From NCBI GenBank assembly GCA_019096065.1, contig JAGUCH010000003.1, positions 10,726,001 to 10,790,000 of the forward strand: a stretch of 64,000 bases of DNA. Direction: 5' to 3'. Each line of letters begins with the position of its first letter. The first letter of the stretch is position 1. Made by a program: the position numbers and the translations under genes. Under the pieces are notes generated by a model, which did no database searches, had not been told where the DNA came from, and saw only the letters and a program-made list of their open reading frames with translations. Positions 29,201-41,799 of this stretch are shown piece by piece. This stretch comes from Paracyclopina nana. Its lineage: Eukaryota > Arthropoda > Copepoda > Cyclopoida > Cyclopettidae.

Positions 29201-31606
29201 CAGGATCTTCGTCGTTACCAGAGTGAGGTAATCCGGAAGAAGAGGACCAGGACTTCAAGTACCCGGTGCATTGGATGACTCGGTACTTTTTGTCTCCGTT
29301 CACTCGTTTTCTGCGTTGACAAGAATCCTGGAATTGAGTGAGTAATCAGCACTATTTTTAAGCGACCACAATTATTAATCCGATTAGTTGGCATAAGCTA
29401 GAGGGAAAAACCAGAGGGAAATTGCCCAAAGTTTCGAGGTTGCTCAAGTTTGGAAGGACTTTCTTTGCGCTCTGAAATATGCCAGAATATCATCCTCTCT
29501 TCAATGTTGATCTCATGTTATTCACTTATTGGCAATCAATATTAAATATTATACCACATGCAAAAATCGAAAGCTTATAAGGCCTTGGCGGAATTTCGTA
29601 TCTGATGGAAGATTTTACGAGAACGCCTTCACAGTGGAGAAACAAGTCAATCTTCGGTCTAAAAAAAGGTTTTTAGGTAGCTAAAAGGTTGACTTCATCA
29701 TTATTGATTGCATAAAAGAGCCAAAACGAGATTTTTGTCTCTTACGTAAAATGTTACATATCATTTGAAAAAATAGCAATTCTTTTTCAAATGCCTCGCA
29801 ATCTCATTTCACAGTGAATCATATCTCTTTTTTCAGCCAGGGTTTTGATGAAAATAGTAACTCGATACTTCTCTGTTTTAGTAGGGAGAATTTCAGTGAT
29901 CATTGCTCGATTCATCCAGGGCTGCTAAGCCATGCTTTGGGCTCCTAATTTCAATTGAAAAAGTTACCTGATCTATGGAGTCTTCTTCTTTGAAGAAAGA
30001 ACCAGGTTTGGTCTTCATCCGGCAAAAGAATGACCTGCGCGCGCCCGGGCATAACCAGGGCAGCGCGCTGACCGGCGCGGGCTCAGCATCACCTGACCCC
30101 GAGGCCGCGATTTTGTGGGCGTTGATTTTCGAGGATCCTCCAGCCTCGTTTTTCAGCAAATTGGGCTTGCCATCAAAGGTGGATGAGGCTGGCCGATCTC
30201 TGCTGTGGTGCTGACTCACTGAATTGGAGGACATTTGCTCCTTCACCTTGGCAATGTCTTTGGGATGCAGCACGTCAAACAGGGACTGTCCGAAAAGGTC
30301 TCTTTGCGTGTAGTTGAGTACTTTGGCCACAGATTCGGACACGTACAAGATGCGCCCTCTAGCGGAGTCGACGACAAACAGGAAGCCAGCTTCATCCTTG
30401 GACGACCTAAATGTTGAAAACACTGCTGTTATATCCTAGCACTAAATTTGCATCTTAGGGCTAAAAAGTGTGGCTAAAATAAGCAGCATTAAACAATTTT
30501 TGTGAGAAAAAGAGGCTTTAAAAAAATGGGCCAATAAAACAAAAAAATGTCTGCCAGCTAGGTATCTGGTTAATGAAAAGATTTGTGGAAGCAAAGCTCC
30601 TTACTTGAGAATCAGCCTAATCAGATCAGAGTCATTCAAATTTGATGGCCTCGACGTGGATTGTGAGTAGGCGTGGATAGAGCCTCTGACAGCCTTCAAG
30701 TGCTGCACTGCCAGCCTCAAAACTGTCAATTTGTCCATTTTGCGATTGACAGACGCGCACGTGGGGATGAGGTTGCTCAGCTGGTTGATGTAGTTGTTCA
30801 TCTTGTTCCTGCGCCTCTTCTCGATCTCACTGTGGTTCTGGCGGACGGACCGTTTCTCCGAGTCACCCACGTGGCTGGTGTTGTGGCCCGTGGACGAGTT
30901 GGACGGCATCGGCGAGGCTGCCATCCTCAGCACTTTCGAGTCCATGGAAACATTCGACATTTCATCCATATCCTTCCTGTTGACAGCAAAGCTATTAGAG
31001 CCGACGCTCGCTATCCAAAACAGATGAGCCTATACGCAGCGCTTCCCTTTCGGATACCGCTGTAGGCGGCACAGAGTTGCCAGAATGATGACTTTACCTC
31101 TTCCGCTTGATGTTCCCGTTGACGGAGCCATTTTGCTCGGAGAAACGCTCGATTTCATTCATGACGTCGGTGAGCGTTTGCTGCAAATGACCCGAGTTCA
31201 GGCTACCACCTCTCGTGTTGGTCTCCATGCCGGTGGTGTCATCGTTGGAAGAGCTGGTCCTCCTTGTTTGGCTCAGTCTTGTGTTGTAGGACCCGGATGG
31301 ACTTCTCCGAGTCATCATTGGGTCATATTGAAGTTGCTGCTGGTATTGTTGCTGAGGTTGATATTGATTTTGCTGACAGTAGATTGAAGTGGTTGTTGTT
31401 GAGGGTTGCGCTGAAGACGCGGCTGTTGCAGTAATCACATCGTAGCTAGACGAGAGCTCAACTGAAGTTGTGGCTGCCAAATTGTTCTCCGACCCGTACG
31501 AGCAGATGGATGACACAGCGGGGGAATCCTGAGCGAAAAAAACACTCGTCAAACCAAAACGACTAGCTTGCCAAGAGGCAATAAGTCCAGAGGCTTTTCT
31601 TTTCAT
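20258..31606 (-). CDS. cyc: cycle/BMAL1 circadian bHLH-PAS factor, interrupted by a transposon
   Basis: Minus-strand exons 31606-31098, 30976-30605, 30406-29968, 29327-28932 plus 21293-21223 (one ancestral exon), and 21029-20258 total 852 residues. A Q/S-rich N-terminus precedes the bHLH ([18 protein letters not shown], about 215-270), PAS-A ([18 protein letters not shown]), the [13 protein letters not shown] segment, PAS-B ([15 protein letters not shown]), and the C-terminal tail [20 protein letters not shown], which is the BMAL1 transactivation domain lost in Drosophila CYC. The protein would pair with CLOCK on CACGTG E-boxes. The PAS-B exon is split between Pro and Gly codons by a 7.6-kb transposon; removing it and one copy of the 2-bp duplication restores the frame exactly. 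An acceptor-like TTCGCTCAG at about 31530 means the true start may lie in an upstream exon. AATAAA lies about 30 bases after the stop. Confidence 0.9.
21780..24967 (-). CDS. transposon-encoded second protein, family unknown
   Basis: Eight minus-strand exons (24967-24718, 24655-23739, 23678-23502, 23436-23099, 23035-22465, 22393-22115, 22058-21948, 21890-21780) all join in phase with good GT-AG sites to 917 residues. Visible parts are an acidic N-terminus, a long Ala/Glu/Lys helical stretch (about 140-205), a low-complexity Ser/Thr/Ala linker, a Lys-rich coiled coil in exon 3, a more globular exon 4-5 core with several cysteines and histidines, and a C-terminal nuclear-localisation-like run (STKRKR, PSKRR). 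I do not recognise a domain. Position and divergent orientation suggest an accessory DNA-binding protein comparable in role to TnpA of Spm. This is inference. Confidence 0.75.
25384..28335 (+). CDS. TNP2-like (CMC superfamily) transposase
   Basis: Exon 1 (25384-25562, Lys/Arg-rich) joins exon 2 (25629-28335) in phase to 961 residues. After a long acidic, disordered N-terminal half, the catalytic region shows the CMC/Transposase_21 pattern: [14 protein letters not shown] (first Asp), [13 protein letters not shown] followed by [12 protein letters not shown] (second Asp plus zinc CxxC), [23 protein letters not shown], and [19 protein letters not shown] (candidate catalytic Glu). No internal stop or frameshift is present. 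It would cut and reinsert the surrounding element. The gene is read opposite to its host gene cycle. Confidence 0.85.
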
Positions 31607-32904
31607 ACATAGTACTGCTTTTGAAGGCTTTCCCGCTTTAGAAATGAAATAAAGTGGAAGCTCATTGGCTGGAATTGAATTGAGTTTGTTGATTTGCCCT
31701 AGGGTAAATTGCTTCCCCTTACAAAAGTACTCGACTCAGTGGCCGGAATGATGTGAGGCTACATTCAAAGCAGAAGTGCGTCGTTTCATCGCTTCTCTTC
31801 TGGATAGCGCTTTAGGCAAAACAGCGCTTCCAGATCCTCCCCATTATTTCAAAGGGATTTGTAGTTCTCGAACAATGTGGAATAAAAAATCGAATATCTA
31901 TTTGTAGAGCCAGCGTTGAGTAACTAATTGGCCCATATTCTATGAAAACATTTTTTCGAGATGATCGTCGTCATCACCAAAATTGTTGGGCAAGTCGTTT
32001 TGATTGGTATTCATCGTTCAATAAAACGGTAAATCTCGTTCGTTAGCTTTTCGATCAAGTATTGATTTACTAATACAAGTCTTTGCAAATCGAATATACA
32101 AATATTGGTTGAATAACCTACGCTCTTTGCGAAGGTTCCAGCATATCATAGTATATGATAAATCTGAAAAATTGCCCTGATTTCAACCTTTTCTTCCTTG
32201 TGTTTTGTGCTCAATTACAGGGACAGCAGCGTAGGTAAATGGATTTTCCAGAACGCGTCGCCATTTAGGCGGCGAAAATCGGATTAATTTTGTTATTCTG
32301 CTCCCAAAATCCCTCGCCAGTTCGTCTTTCCGTTGCATTATCCTCTTTTTACAGGGAAAAAAGTGCTGCTCATTACGTATTTAAAAGTGCTCATTTTCTA
32401 GCTTCAATTTCACAAATGAGAAATTGCACGAAACTTTTCACACCCGAGGAGTTGCTCGATCTTAATGCATTTCAACTCGGTCCTGCAACTAAAATAAATC
32501 TTTAAGTCTATATATATTAAGGAAAATGTTGAAAATGTTTCAAAAAAGAGAAAGAAGTAGTTGGCAAGTGAAGCCCTTGAAAATACTCCCTTAATTCCTA
32601 ATGCACCAGGTTTCCCTGCTTCTTATTCAATCCAAGTTAAAAATGGCTTTATAATAATGAAGCTTTGCCACAAGAAAAAAAAGCTACATGTAACAATATT
32701 TTATATGATGGAAAGCAATTTTCGCATGTATAATTCAGTTTACCAATTCGTCTCAGTTCATATTACTACACATATATAAAAGCTCTGACGTTTAACTTTA
32801 TCAAGTGACACACATTATAAAGTATTTTATAAGGTGTGTTGCTCCTCTGTTACTATGACATTGTCCAAGGAGTAAATCCGATTGGAGAAAAAAGGAGAAA
32901 AAAT

Positions 32905-32973
32905 GCCATGTATGGGGATCGAACCCTGTACCCCAGGATTAGGAATCCAGCGCTCTACTGACGCTATAGTAAA
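32905..32973 (-). pseudogene. tRNA-like remnant (anticodon CCT position)
   Basis: On the minus strand an A-box-like TAGCGTCAGTAGAGC, a CTGGA-TTCCTAA-TCCTG anticodon arm and a B box GGGTTCGATCCCC occur with near-tRNA spacing. The D loop lacks the GG pair and the acceptor arms do not pair, so this is a pseudogene or SINE fragment. Confidence 0.4.
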
Positions 32974-33331
32974 GTTAAAAAAATTGCTGTTAGAATTCCT
33001 TTTTATTCTTCTTCTAAGCTGAGCTAAGCTTAGTAGAGGAGTAGAGTCTATCAGAGATACCAGACAAAAATTTATCTAACAGATCTTTAAGCTTCAAAAA
33101 GTGCCAAATTCAAAATGCATAATTTTTAATTGATTGAATAACGCTTTCAACTACTCTTGCCCTACTGAGGGCCTCTCAACCCAAGCCTTCAAAGTAATGG
33201 ATCAGATGCTAAGTCAAGATTGCATGGTCTGGCAACTTTATCAACATTTGAAAATTACTCTCCATCATAAAATATCGTATATATATGTAAACTAATTATA
33301 AACCAGGCTTAAAAAATATCGGATTTCTTTT

Positions 33332-33422
33332 TGCAAAGTAAAAATCTCGTAGCATTACTTGGCTCTCGCAAGCTCGAGCCCGCAAAAATGCCACTCGATT
33401 TTTACTTTACAAAATTTGCTCA
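33332..33422. repeat. foldback repeat
   Basis: GCAAAGTAAAAATCTCG at the left and CTCGATTTTTACTTTAC at the right are inverted arms of about 22 bases around a CTCG-rich loop. Another small hairpin element of the kind seen in DDX41 intron 1. Confidence 0.45.
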
Positions 33423-33944
33423 GCTATTTTATTAGCTTGTTTTATAAATTGTTTACATATATAAATAGATATTACATGCCTAGCAGAGGTGGAAAAAAAG
33501 ATCTAGAGATCTTTTAGAGCAAGCATAATCTAGCAGAAGTAGGATTAGTGAAAGCTTAATATGATGATTATTACCAAGTAGTTTTGAAAGAGGGTGAAAT
33601 CCATGGCTTTGGCTATTAATATTTCTAGTAAGCACAGTTCATGATTTGGCTGTTCACTGACAGGAGCAGTAGTGTGTGGTGAGGCGCTGCTGGTGGATCT
33701 CACCACCCTGCTAAGTCAGATCTTCAAGATCTTTTTGAAGAGAGCAGAGAAAAAAAGAGAGCTAGAGAGCGTGAGAGAGTAGTAGTAGTAGTTGTAGGCA
33801 ATGTACACGTAATATGGCCTCCTTCAGAGCCTTACGTAACAACACTCGTCGTCCTCGCTGCCGCTGCTGTTGCGGCCTCTTCTCCAAAACAGCCTCTAAT
33901 TGAGCCTTCATAACTACTCAGATTTCTCAATTTTTCACCAAAAC

Positions 33945-34045
33945 CACGTGGTTATTTTTTTGCCGCCAAAAACAATAACAAATGGACACGTGACGTCATT
34001 TCCCCTAGAGTGATATTTTCGCTCGTGCGAACTTTAAAGCACGTG
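33945..34045. promoter_or_regulatory. cluster of three CACGTG E-boxes with a CRE
   Basis: CACGTG occurs at 33945-33950, 33987-33992 and 34040-34045; the middle one overlaps a full CRE, TGACGTCA (33991-33998). Three perfect E-boxes within 101 bases far exceed chance. CACGTG is the site bound by CLOCK:CYC/BMAL1, and the cluster lies 2.3 kb upstream of the cycle start and 2.5 kb upstream of S1P lyase. Clock feedback on either gene, or binding by another bHLH factor, is possible. Confidence 0.5.
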
Positions 34046-36549
34046 ACTAACCGGCTAAGAAAAGCTAATTTTCTACGAGGGTTGAATTGGAATTGATTAG
34101 GGAATTAGATTTCGAGAAATGAATGCGGCTTAATTTGTTACACGGAAAGTTATCCACTCCTTGGGGCTCGCAGAGCAAATAAAGAGAAATCAGATGAAAA
34201 TTCTCAGTTTGCCTCAAAATTAACCTACTCAAAAATTGAGATAATTGAGGGAGGACGCAGAGCCATGCTAACTACATTTCTTCCTACTTAGGCGTCCGAG
34301 GCGACTCGGATGATTCGAGCGGAGGAGCAACCAGTCAAATATAGGATTATACACCTCTAGGCTGGAGGATAACACGAATTATTTTTTATTGTCAAGTGAC
34401 AGATCACGAGTGAGCGGAGCGAACGAGTGATTGGCCATTGATATATAAATAAGATAGATTGCGCACCTATAAATTGAGATATAATGATCATTATCCACTT
34501 GTAGATGGATAATGTTCATTATCATCCTCCGAGTCAAAGAGGATCATGGAAATTATAAGGTCGGAGCTTATGTACTGCTCAGCCGTCTCAGCTAATAGTA
34601 ATAAGAATTACAAGGTGCATCGCCGGTATGGATTATGAGTTAAAAATAGATTAGCAGATTTTCATAAAATTCTATTTTTCCACGTGGCTGGCCTCGCTCC
34701 GCTCGAATCTAGCAGCAGATGCAAAATGGTTTCTAGTTACAGCAGCTAATAGGAAAACTCATCGAGTCCATTTATCTATCCTACTTGTGAATTCGATGAC
34801 ATTTTTTGTCATATCTATGGCATAAATTGGGATTTATTTACTTGTATTTTCACTATTTTGAGCTAGTATTTGGGTCAGCTCAGAGAAAGCATGATAATTA
34901 AGGAGTGTTTAATGACATTCTTGATAATACAAGTAGCTAAAAAATTGTGTGGAAAATTTGCTCTTTTGGGCTGATAACTCTATGTCAACTTCTAGTAACG
35001 CTGCTGAGGCACGGGTCATCTAACAGCAGTATCGCACCTATGACGTCACATTAGCTCAGCTGACTTACGAAACCAGAGGGAAAAAAGCCGTTTACTTGCT
35101 TTTTCCCTCAAGAGTTGTAAAGAAAAAAATTGTCATGTGTTCACTTTTGCTACAAGATTATCAAATCTGTGTAATGTTGTGTATGTTTGAACAAGGATGC
35201 GCTAAGTCTTTGCTTTTTAGTGAATAGAAGGCAAGATTTTTTCCTTTGTTGAGAAATTCGTAATGATTTTCCTTGAACAATTCATCCTAAATTAATAGGA
35301 GGACAAAAACCGCCAAGACAGGTTTAAAGGCAACAAAGTGCAGTAATGAAGTTGGTTTGTATTGGTAAAAGCTCCCTGTTTTTGGTTGAGCAGGTTGTTG
35401 CTACTCAAAACATTGCCATGCTTGGAGTACAAACTCTGAAAGGTCATTATCTGCTTAATAATTTGTACCCTTGAACATGTCAGAATGAAAGCCTTCAGTC
35501 ATTTCCCCACAATGTAGCACAGCTTAGTTATTGCAAGAAAGTCAATTTTGAGCAGGGAATGAAAAGAAAAACACAATAATAATTTTCAGCTTATAAAGTG
35601 CGAAATCATGCTCAATAAGGCTGCTTTAAAAAGCTCAATAATTTGATACTGAGAGAAGCATAGTAAACAACCTTCAAGACGCATTAAGGACTCACTAGAA
35701 AGGGCATTGTGTTGGCTTCCTTTGCAAGAAAAGCTAAAAAATCTTCCACTATTTCAAGGCCAAGCTGTGAAGGCTGAATGGGAAAAGTTCACTGGCTAGC
35801 TAGCTGTCAAGGCTCAAAAGTTGCATAACACCTTGCTTTTCTCCATTTTGAGGAAGCTCAAGGCAAAAAGCTCACTTACCAAAAAATATATGTAGAGTTC
35901 TCCTCGGTTGCAGCTAGCAGTACTTCTTACATAACAATAATTATCAGGGCAAGCAATTTTCAAGGGTTATTACATAACGAGCCCAATTTGCACTAGGCAG
36001 CTTGCTGCTACAGCAGTTGTTTATGGCTGAGCAACAGCTGACATTGCTCGTGGATATCTTGACAGAGAGCTAGCCAGCCCGCCGGCCGAAACAGCCCGCT
36101 GAGAACGGGAACTGAGAAGAAAAACCGGCTCGGAGAAAATGGAGGGCTTTCATTACATACACCTACTGCTGAAGGCTTTTTCCCTGCCAAGCTACAACTC
36201 TGCATATGGCAGGATTATATTGTATATAATGGCTATAAATGTTAATACTGCACTAGTGTTCCCATGAAAAGCATTATATGCAATATGTCAGACTTCTTTT
36301 ACTTTTTTTACTTTTCTAGTAAAACAATAGTGCACTAATAGCAGTTTGAAGAGATGTGGGATACAAGTTGAAAATAAAAAATGAAACTGAATTGATGGCT
36401 GTATTAAAAGAGGAAGAAGCCAAAAATAAGAGATGCATATCTAGTTTTCGGTAGATTTCGGGCCAGCTGTCACTGAACCTCTGAATGATCAAGAATTTAT
36501 CTGATTAGCATTATAGAAGATAAACACTTGAGTGTGTGTGTGCACCATC

Positions 36550-38736
36550 ATGGAAGTTTTGCAGCTTGTAGATGCCTACTTTGGAGCCTACAGGCCATGG
36601 CAACTGATCCTGGGCTCAGCATTGTTTGTGCACTTTCTGCATGGCCTAGTGAAAGCCCTACGAGGGGTGGTGCTCAGTAAGCCTAAAATTCTGCTCAAAG
36701 ATCACACTTACATGGTAGAATTCCCAATTTTGCAGCTGCTGATTGGCCAGCTTTGCTGTTCAGATTAGCAAGAAAGTTGCCCTTTGTGGAGGCCAAAATT
36801 GAGGCTGAAATCAGCAAAACGGTGCGCGAAATGGAGCAAGAGATCACCATGCAGATCCAGGGGAAAAAGTATCACACAAATTTGCCTCAGTTGGGATGGA
36901 GCAAAGAACAGGTTTTGGCCGAAATCGACGGAATGATGGCGCTAGGTCAGTAGTTTACTCAGTAATAAGCTAAACTGCTAAAGCTAGGGAGTACAACCTG
37001 CGGAATGTACGGCGCTCAGTTGAGAGCGCAAGCAAACTCGCGCGCGCGTCCACCGAGAGAGGTTGCGTGATTTGTTTACATTCCTAAATTCCGCAAGCAC
37101 TCGACTCGCCGTAAACTTGAAAACGTAGTAAAACTGGCTTTTACGGCCGTTTCAAGGGGTAGACTACTAAATAACTTTTGACTGATTTTTCAAGGAGAAT
37201 TCAAGGCTGAAAATGGAGCCTTGTCTGGCACGTGCCACAAGCAGCCAGACGCGAGACGAGTGGAAGTTGTTACTGAGGCTTATGCCAAAACTGCTTTTGC
37301 AAATCCCCTAAATCCGGATGCGTTCCCTGGGATTCGAAAAATGGAGGCTGAAGTGGTGAGAATGTGCTGTAACCTCTTCAACGGAGACCCAGTCAACTCG
37401 TGTGGAACTGTAATTGCCAGCAACTCAAAATATATGCATAAATAATGAAGGATCATATTGGCAGATGACCAGTGGAGGAACAGAGAGCCTTATCCTGGCA
37501 TGCAAGGCTTACAGGGACTATGGCCTTAAAGTGAAGGGCATCAAGAGGCCAAACATCATCATGCCAGTAAGCTAAAAGACCTTTAATGTATGGTATTTAA
37601 AAATAAATTGGGCTTGCAGTGCAGTGGCCATGTGGGAATTGAGAAAGCTGCCAAAATGTTGAACATGGACCTGATCCTGATCAATTTGAGCTCAGAAAAT
37701 GGCTTCCAGCCAGATTTGAAGAAGATGGAGGCTGCCATCAACAAAAATACTGTCATGCTCCTAGCTTCTGCACCCCAATATCCCCAGGGCTTGATTGATC
37801 CCATTGAGGAGATTGGTGCAATTGCCAGCAAACATGGCATTCCAATGCACGTGGATGCCTGCCTGGGAGGCTTTCTCTTGGCCTTTGCTCAGCCCTGCGG
37901 CCTTCAAATCAGGGCTTTTGATTTCAGGGTCACGGGGGTGACTAGCATTTCAGCAGACACCCACAAGGTGAACTTTGATTTATAAAAAAAGACCACTAGC
38001 CTTTTACAGTAGTTCATTCTGCAGTTTGGCTATGCTCCCAAGGGATCTAGTGTGATTCTGTACAGTGAGAAGAAGTACATTCACAATCAGTACTTTGTGT
38101 CCACCAAGTGGTCTGGTGGTCTCTTTGTGAGCCCCACCATGGCTGGCTCAAGGTCTGGAGGGATCATTGCAGCCACCTGGGCAAGCATGATGAATCACGG
38201 CCTTGACGGATACGTGAAGGCCTCAAAGGCCATTTTTGACACTCTGGCCTACATAGCCGGAGCCATCGAGGAAATGGAAGGCCTCGCCGTCCTTGGAAAG
38301 CCTCAAGTGTGCATCGTGGCTTTCCACTCTCCAGCCTTCAACATTTACATCTTGGCCGATGAAATGAAGAAGAAAGGCTGGCTGTTATCTGCCATGCAAT
38401 ATCCAACCTGGTAACTTAAATGCTGCACAAAAAGCAGTCAATCAAAATCCGCAATTTCAGTGTTCATTTGTACATCACACCCATGCACACTCAAGAGGGC
38501 ATCAAGGAGAAGTTTGTGGCCGATTTGAAAGCAGTCACTGCGAATCTGCTGAAAAGCCCCGTGCAAAAGCTGGATGGCAGGGTAAGCCTCAAAAAATGAT
38601 AGAATGCGCAATTGATGAAGGAATGATCTGCATTTCACAGGCAGCTATGTATGGCATGGCGCAGAAGATTCCTGATAGCAGCCTCGTCGAGGAAATTGCT
38701 GAAAACTTTGTGGATGCGTTGTATACCACGAAGTAA
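36550..38736 (+). CDS. Sply: sphingosine-1-phosphate lyase
   Basis: Eight exons (36550-36676, 36751-36945, 37195-37409, 37465-37566, 37620-37967, 38025-38410, 38461-38581, 38641-38736) give 529 residues. One N-terminal hydrophobic segment (about 18-35) would anchor it in the ER membrane with the catalytic domain in the cytosol. The PLP-enzyme signatures are present: [41 protein letters not shown], and SADTHK with the PLP-binding lysine as the last codon of exon 5 (residue 329), then FGYAPKGSS and MAGSRSGG. It cleaves sphingosine 1-phosphate irreversibly to phosphoethanolamine and a long-chain aldehyde. The exon 2 acceptor at 36749-36750 was chosen because it keeps phase and restores the conserved RLARKLPF segment. 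Confidence 0.93.
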
Positions 38737-39677
38737 AACTAGTTTTTCCAGTCCAAATCTAAATAAGAAAGACGAAAAAAAATACTGCAGCTTCGAGAAA
38801 GACGCCAGTTTTTGCCAGTTTGATAACATCATCGTATTTTTACTAGCTGAAGTACAACAGCATAGAATTGATAACGAATTTGGGTTGCATATCGCAATGA
38901 TTCGAGCGGAGCGACGCGACCTTCCGAAGGCGGCAAATTTCCCTTTTCCCATAATAACTCGTGGGACCATAAATAAGTTTGATAAGTTTGAGGCAGAGGA
39001 TTTTTCGACCCTAATGCCCCTCAGTGCATTTTTAAAAAACTGATTCCTCTGATAAAAATGCTCCGCTCAAATTATCCACGCAGGCCTCGCTCCGAGTCTT
39101 GGACATCTAAATCGTTTTATGTTGCCTCATAAAATTCGTTGATGTGCGAGCAAACAAAATATGTGAATTAGGCTGCTTTTTAAAAAAAAAATTTTAGTTG
39201 AACATCACGATGCTAAATTTAGCTATCTCATTCAAACATCATTTCCTTTGACTTATCTCACTTATTGTCATGAAGTTGAAAGCGAGCTGGCTCGACCTCG
39301 GTATTTGACCTTATTTTGGAAAGAGCTTTCACAGCTATCCCTTTCAGTATTGGGTGCATAATTTGCCACTCAATAAATATGCTGTAAAAAGTCGAAATTC
39401 CCCATAAAAAATGAAGTTGGCAAGATTGGCTAATAATTACTAAAAACCATCATTTGGGCACGTGTTTGCTATTTAGGCCTCTAACTTGGCAGTTTTTCAC
39501 TCGAGCAGAAAGCATTGTCAAGCATCATGCGGCTCATACAGTCTGTCCCCTCGACTTTCTCGCCTGCTTTTCCCCCTCTGCAGTCTTCTTGGACAGTCCA
39601 TATGAAACTTGTCTTGGGACAACAACTGCGTAGTTTTTCCTAGTTAGTTATGCCTTAGACAGATATCAGAACATAGA
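38737..39677. other. intergenic region between S1P lyase and PP1 subunit
   Basis: About 940 bases of AT-rich sequence. I see no exon, RNA gene or repeat pair. It must contain the S1P lyase 3' UTR and the promoter of the next gene. Confidence 0.5.
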
Positions 39678-41564
39678 ATGATTTCCGAAGCAACTTCCTC
39701 AGTAGCAGCAGCAGCCTCCACGACATCCACAGTGACCTTCAGCATATGTCCTCAAAATGAGGCTGATGACGAGTACGAAAGCATGGAGGAAGAGTTCGAG
39801 GCCTGCAATGCCAACTCATTGGCAGTGGTCAATCCCTTCTCGCACCTAAGAAGATTTAGGCACGAACTTTTTATGTACCGAGAATTGCATGTCAAATTTT
39901 TAATGCTTAGCAAAATAATTTTTTTGTGGCACAATTCTTATTTCTCGATATTTTTCTGCTGGAAATTGTAATTTCTATGAAGCGTTTCAATTGCAAAGCT
40001 CATAGTTGAAAATTGTGAATTTGCTGCATTTTTGTTCGTTTCACAATAGTTTAATCACATTTTTGGATCAACTTTTATATTATTGAGTTAATTTATAAGT
40101 GGTTATGCATTTTGAAGGCAATTAGTAAGCTGTTAATTTTGCATTAATTGAATTAATGATGTTTTCTAAGTAAGTTATGTACCCATTAATCGTCAGATTT
40201 TTAACTCGTAAAAACGAGACATTATGCTTCAATTTTCAACTATATGCTTAGCAATAGTGATGCATCATAAAAATTACAACTTCAAATAGAAAAATCTAAA
40301 TAAATATGGATTTTCTTATAAAAAAGAAAGCTTTATCGGCTAATAATTCAATGATAAATTTTTCTGCGTTTCTCAGTCATGTTTCACGACAAATGTTAAG
40401 AAAAAACTGATTTTGCTTTTCGGTACATAAATTGTGATGCGTTTTCAGTGACCAGGGAATTCGCAATGCAAAAGATCAAATCCGCAGATTCTCCAATTCG
40501 AGCTCCAAGTTGATTGCTCGTTTTCTCACTGAGCATAATCAGCAACGAGGCCGAAATGGAGGCCCTCGCAAATGCTCAGCGGATCCCATGAGCATTTTGA
40601 AGGCCCAAAAGGAAATGAACCACTTTCACCACAACAATAAGCTGGGGCTTTCGCGGAAATCCGTCTCGTTTTGCCAGCGTGACAATATTCACGTCTACGA
40701 AAACGAGGACGAGATCAGTGATGACATTGACTTGACCATGGCACCAGGTAAGGATTTTCACTATACGTATTCTTACATTGATGTTGGCAGCTTTCTTGAA
40801 AAAACTAGTAAATTCCAGTTGACAAGCATTTAAGGCAGATTCACAAAATGATTGCTGTAAATTAGCTCTATGATTGCCAAAAAAGTAGTGAAAATCAGTT
40901 CAGTTACATATTTTGAGTAGCATAAAGTGATTTTTGTTCCAGATCGGTGTGACAGCTCGGGGATCGAGGGAGACCGGTCATTAGTGCCTAGTTTTGTGTT
41001 TCCTGGCAAGAAGCCGAGCTACCGGTGTATTTTCGAAAAGTGCACCATGATCCTGGAGAGCGTGGACATCGACGAGGACTTGTGTCTCATGGGCAACATT
41101 CGCGTGAATTTCGCGAGGCTGCAGCAAGTGGCAGCCTCCAAGCGGAGAGTGTCCATTGTGGCCAAGTACTCACTGGACGATTGGGCCACGACAAAAGAAG
41201 CCAAGGCCATGCTGGTCCGAGCTCAGGCTCATCCAGCATTGTCACACTTGACCACAAAAGCCATGCGATTCTGCATTGAATGTGATGACCTGCAGGTATA
41301 TTATTATCCCATTAATCTTAAGTTTTGCCTATTCCATTTTGCCTACTTCAGGTGGGTGATGTGCTCAAGTTCCTCATAGTGTGCTATGGATACAGGGACA
41401 AGGAGCAGTTGTCCTTGAGCAAGGACGACAACGATGGCCTTCAATACCAAGTGAACTGCACGCCAAAGTTGAACATTTGGGCTGCGAAAGCAGCGCAAGA
41501 GTTGAAGAACTACGCACCTGTCATCAAATACAACAGCCCACAACAGCAATCAGCTAAAAAATGA
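39678..41564 (+). CDS. PP1 glycogen-targeting regulatory subunit (PPP1R3-like, CBM21)
   Basis: Exons 39678-39874, 40449-40747, 40943-41295 and 41352-41564 give 353 residues. The RKSVSF sequence near residues 135-140 is an RVxF-type docking site for the protein phosphatase 1 catalytic subunit. The C-terminal half is a CBM21 domain: CTMILESVDIDED, the GNIRVNFARL strand, RVSIVAKYSLDDW, LKFLIVCYGY and the glycogen-contact-like DDNDGLQYQV. Such subunits bring PP1 to glycogen, where it activates glycogen synthase and inactivates phosphorylase. The first donor (TTTAT|GTACCG) is weak, so exon 1 is the least certain part. Decayed copies of the last exon follow downstream. Confidence 0.8.
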
Positions 41565-41799
41565 TGAGAGATTATGCCAAGTGTAATGCTTTTTACAAGC
41601 ATTTTGACAAGATATAATATGTCATTGCCGCTATATACGATAATAATAAAACTGTGATGCCTTCATAATTGTAATGCTACTACTTTCTAATTTTTCGCTC
41701 TCCTAAAATGCCATCGGAATCTTGCTGATGAAAGGTATAATTTGACTTTATATATTATAGACATAGGGTAAAGGGCAGTAATGTTCTTGTAAGGGTGAA

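Larger units (their letters stand above)
31607..36549. other. divergent intergenic region between cycle and S1P lyase
   Basis: This 4.9 kb separates the two divergent starts and must hold both promoters and probably noncoding first exons of cycle. It contains a tRNA-like remnant, a foldback repeat, a purine-rich GA stretch at 33735-33785, an E-box cluster with a CRE (33945-34045), another CACGTG at 34681, and a second TGACGTCA at 35041. I found no protein-coding exon; short ORFs lack supporting splice sites. Confidence 0.55.
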
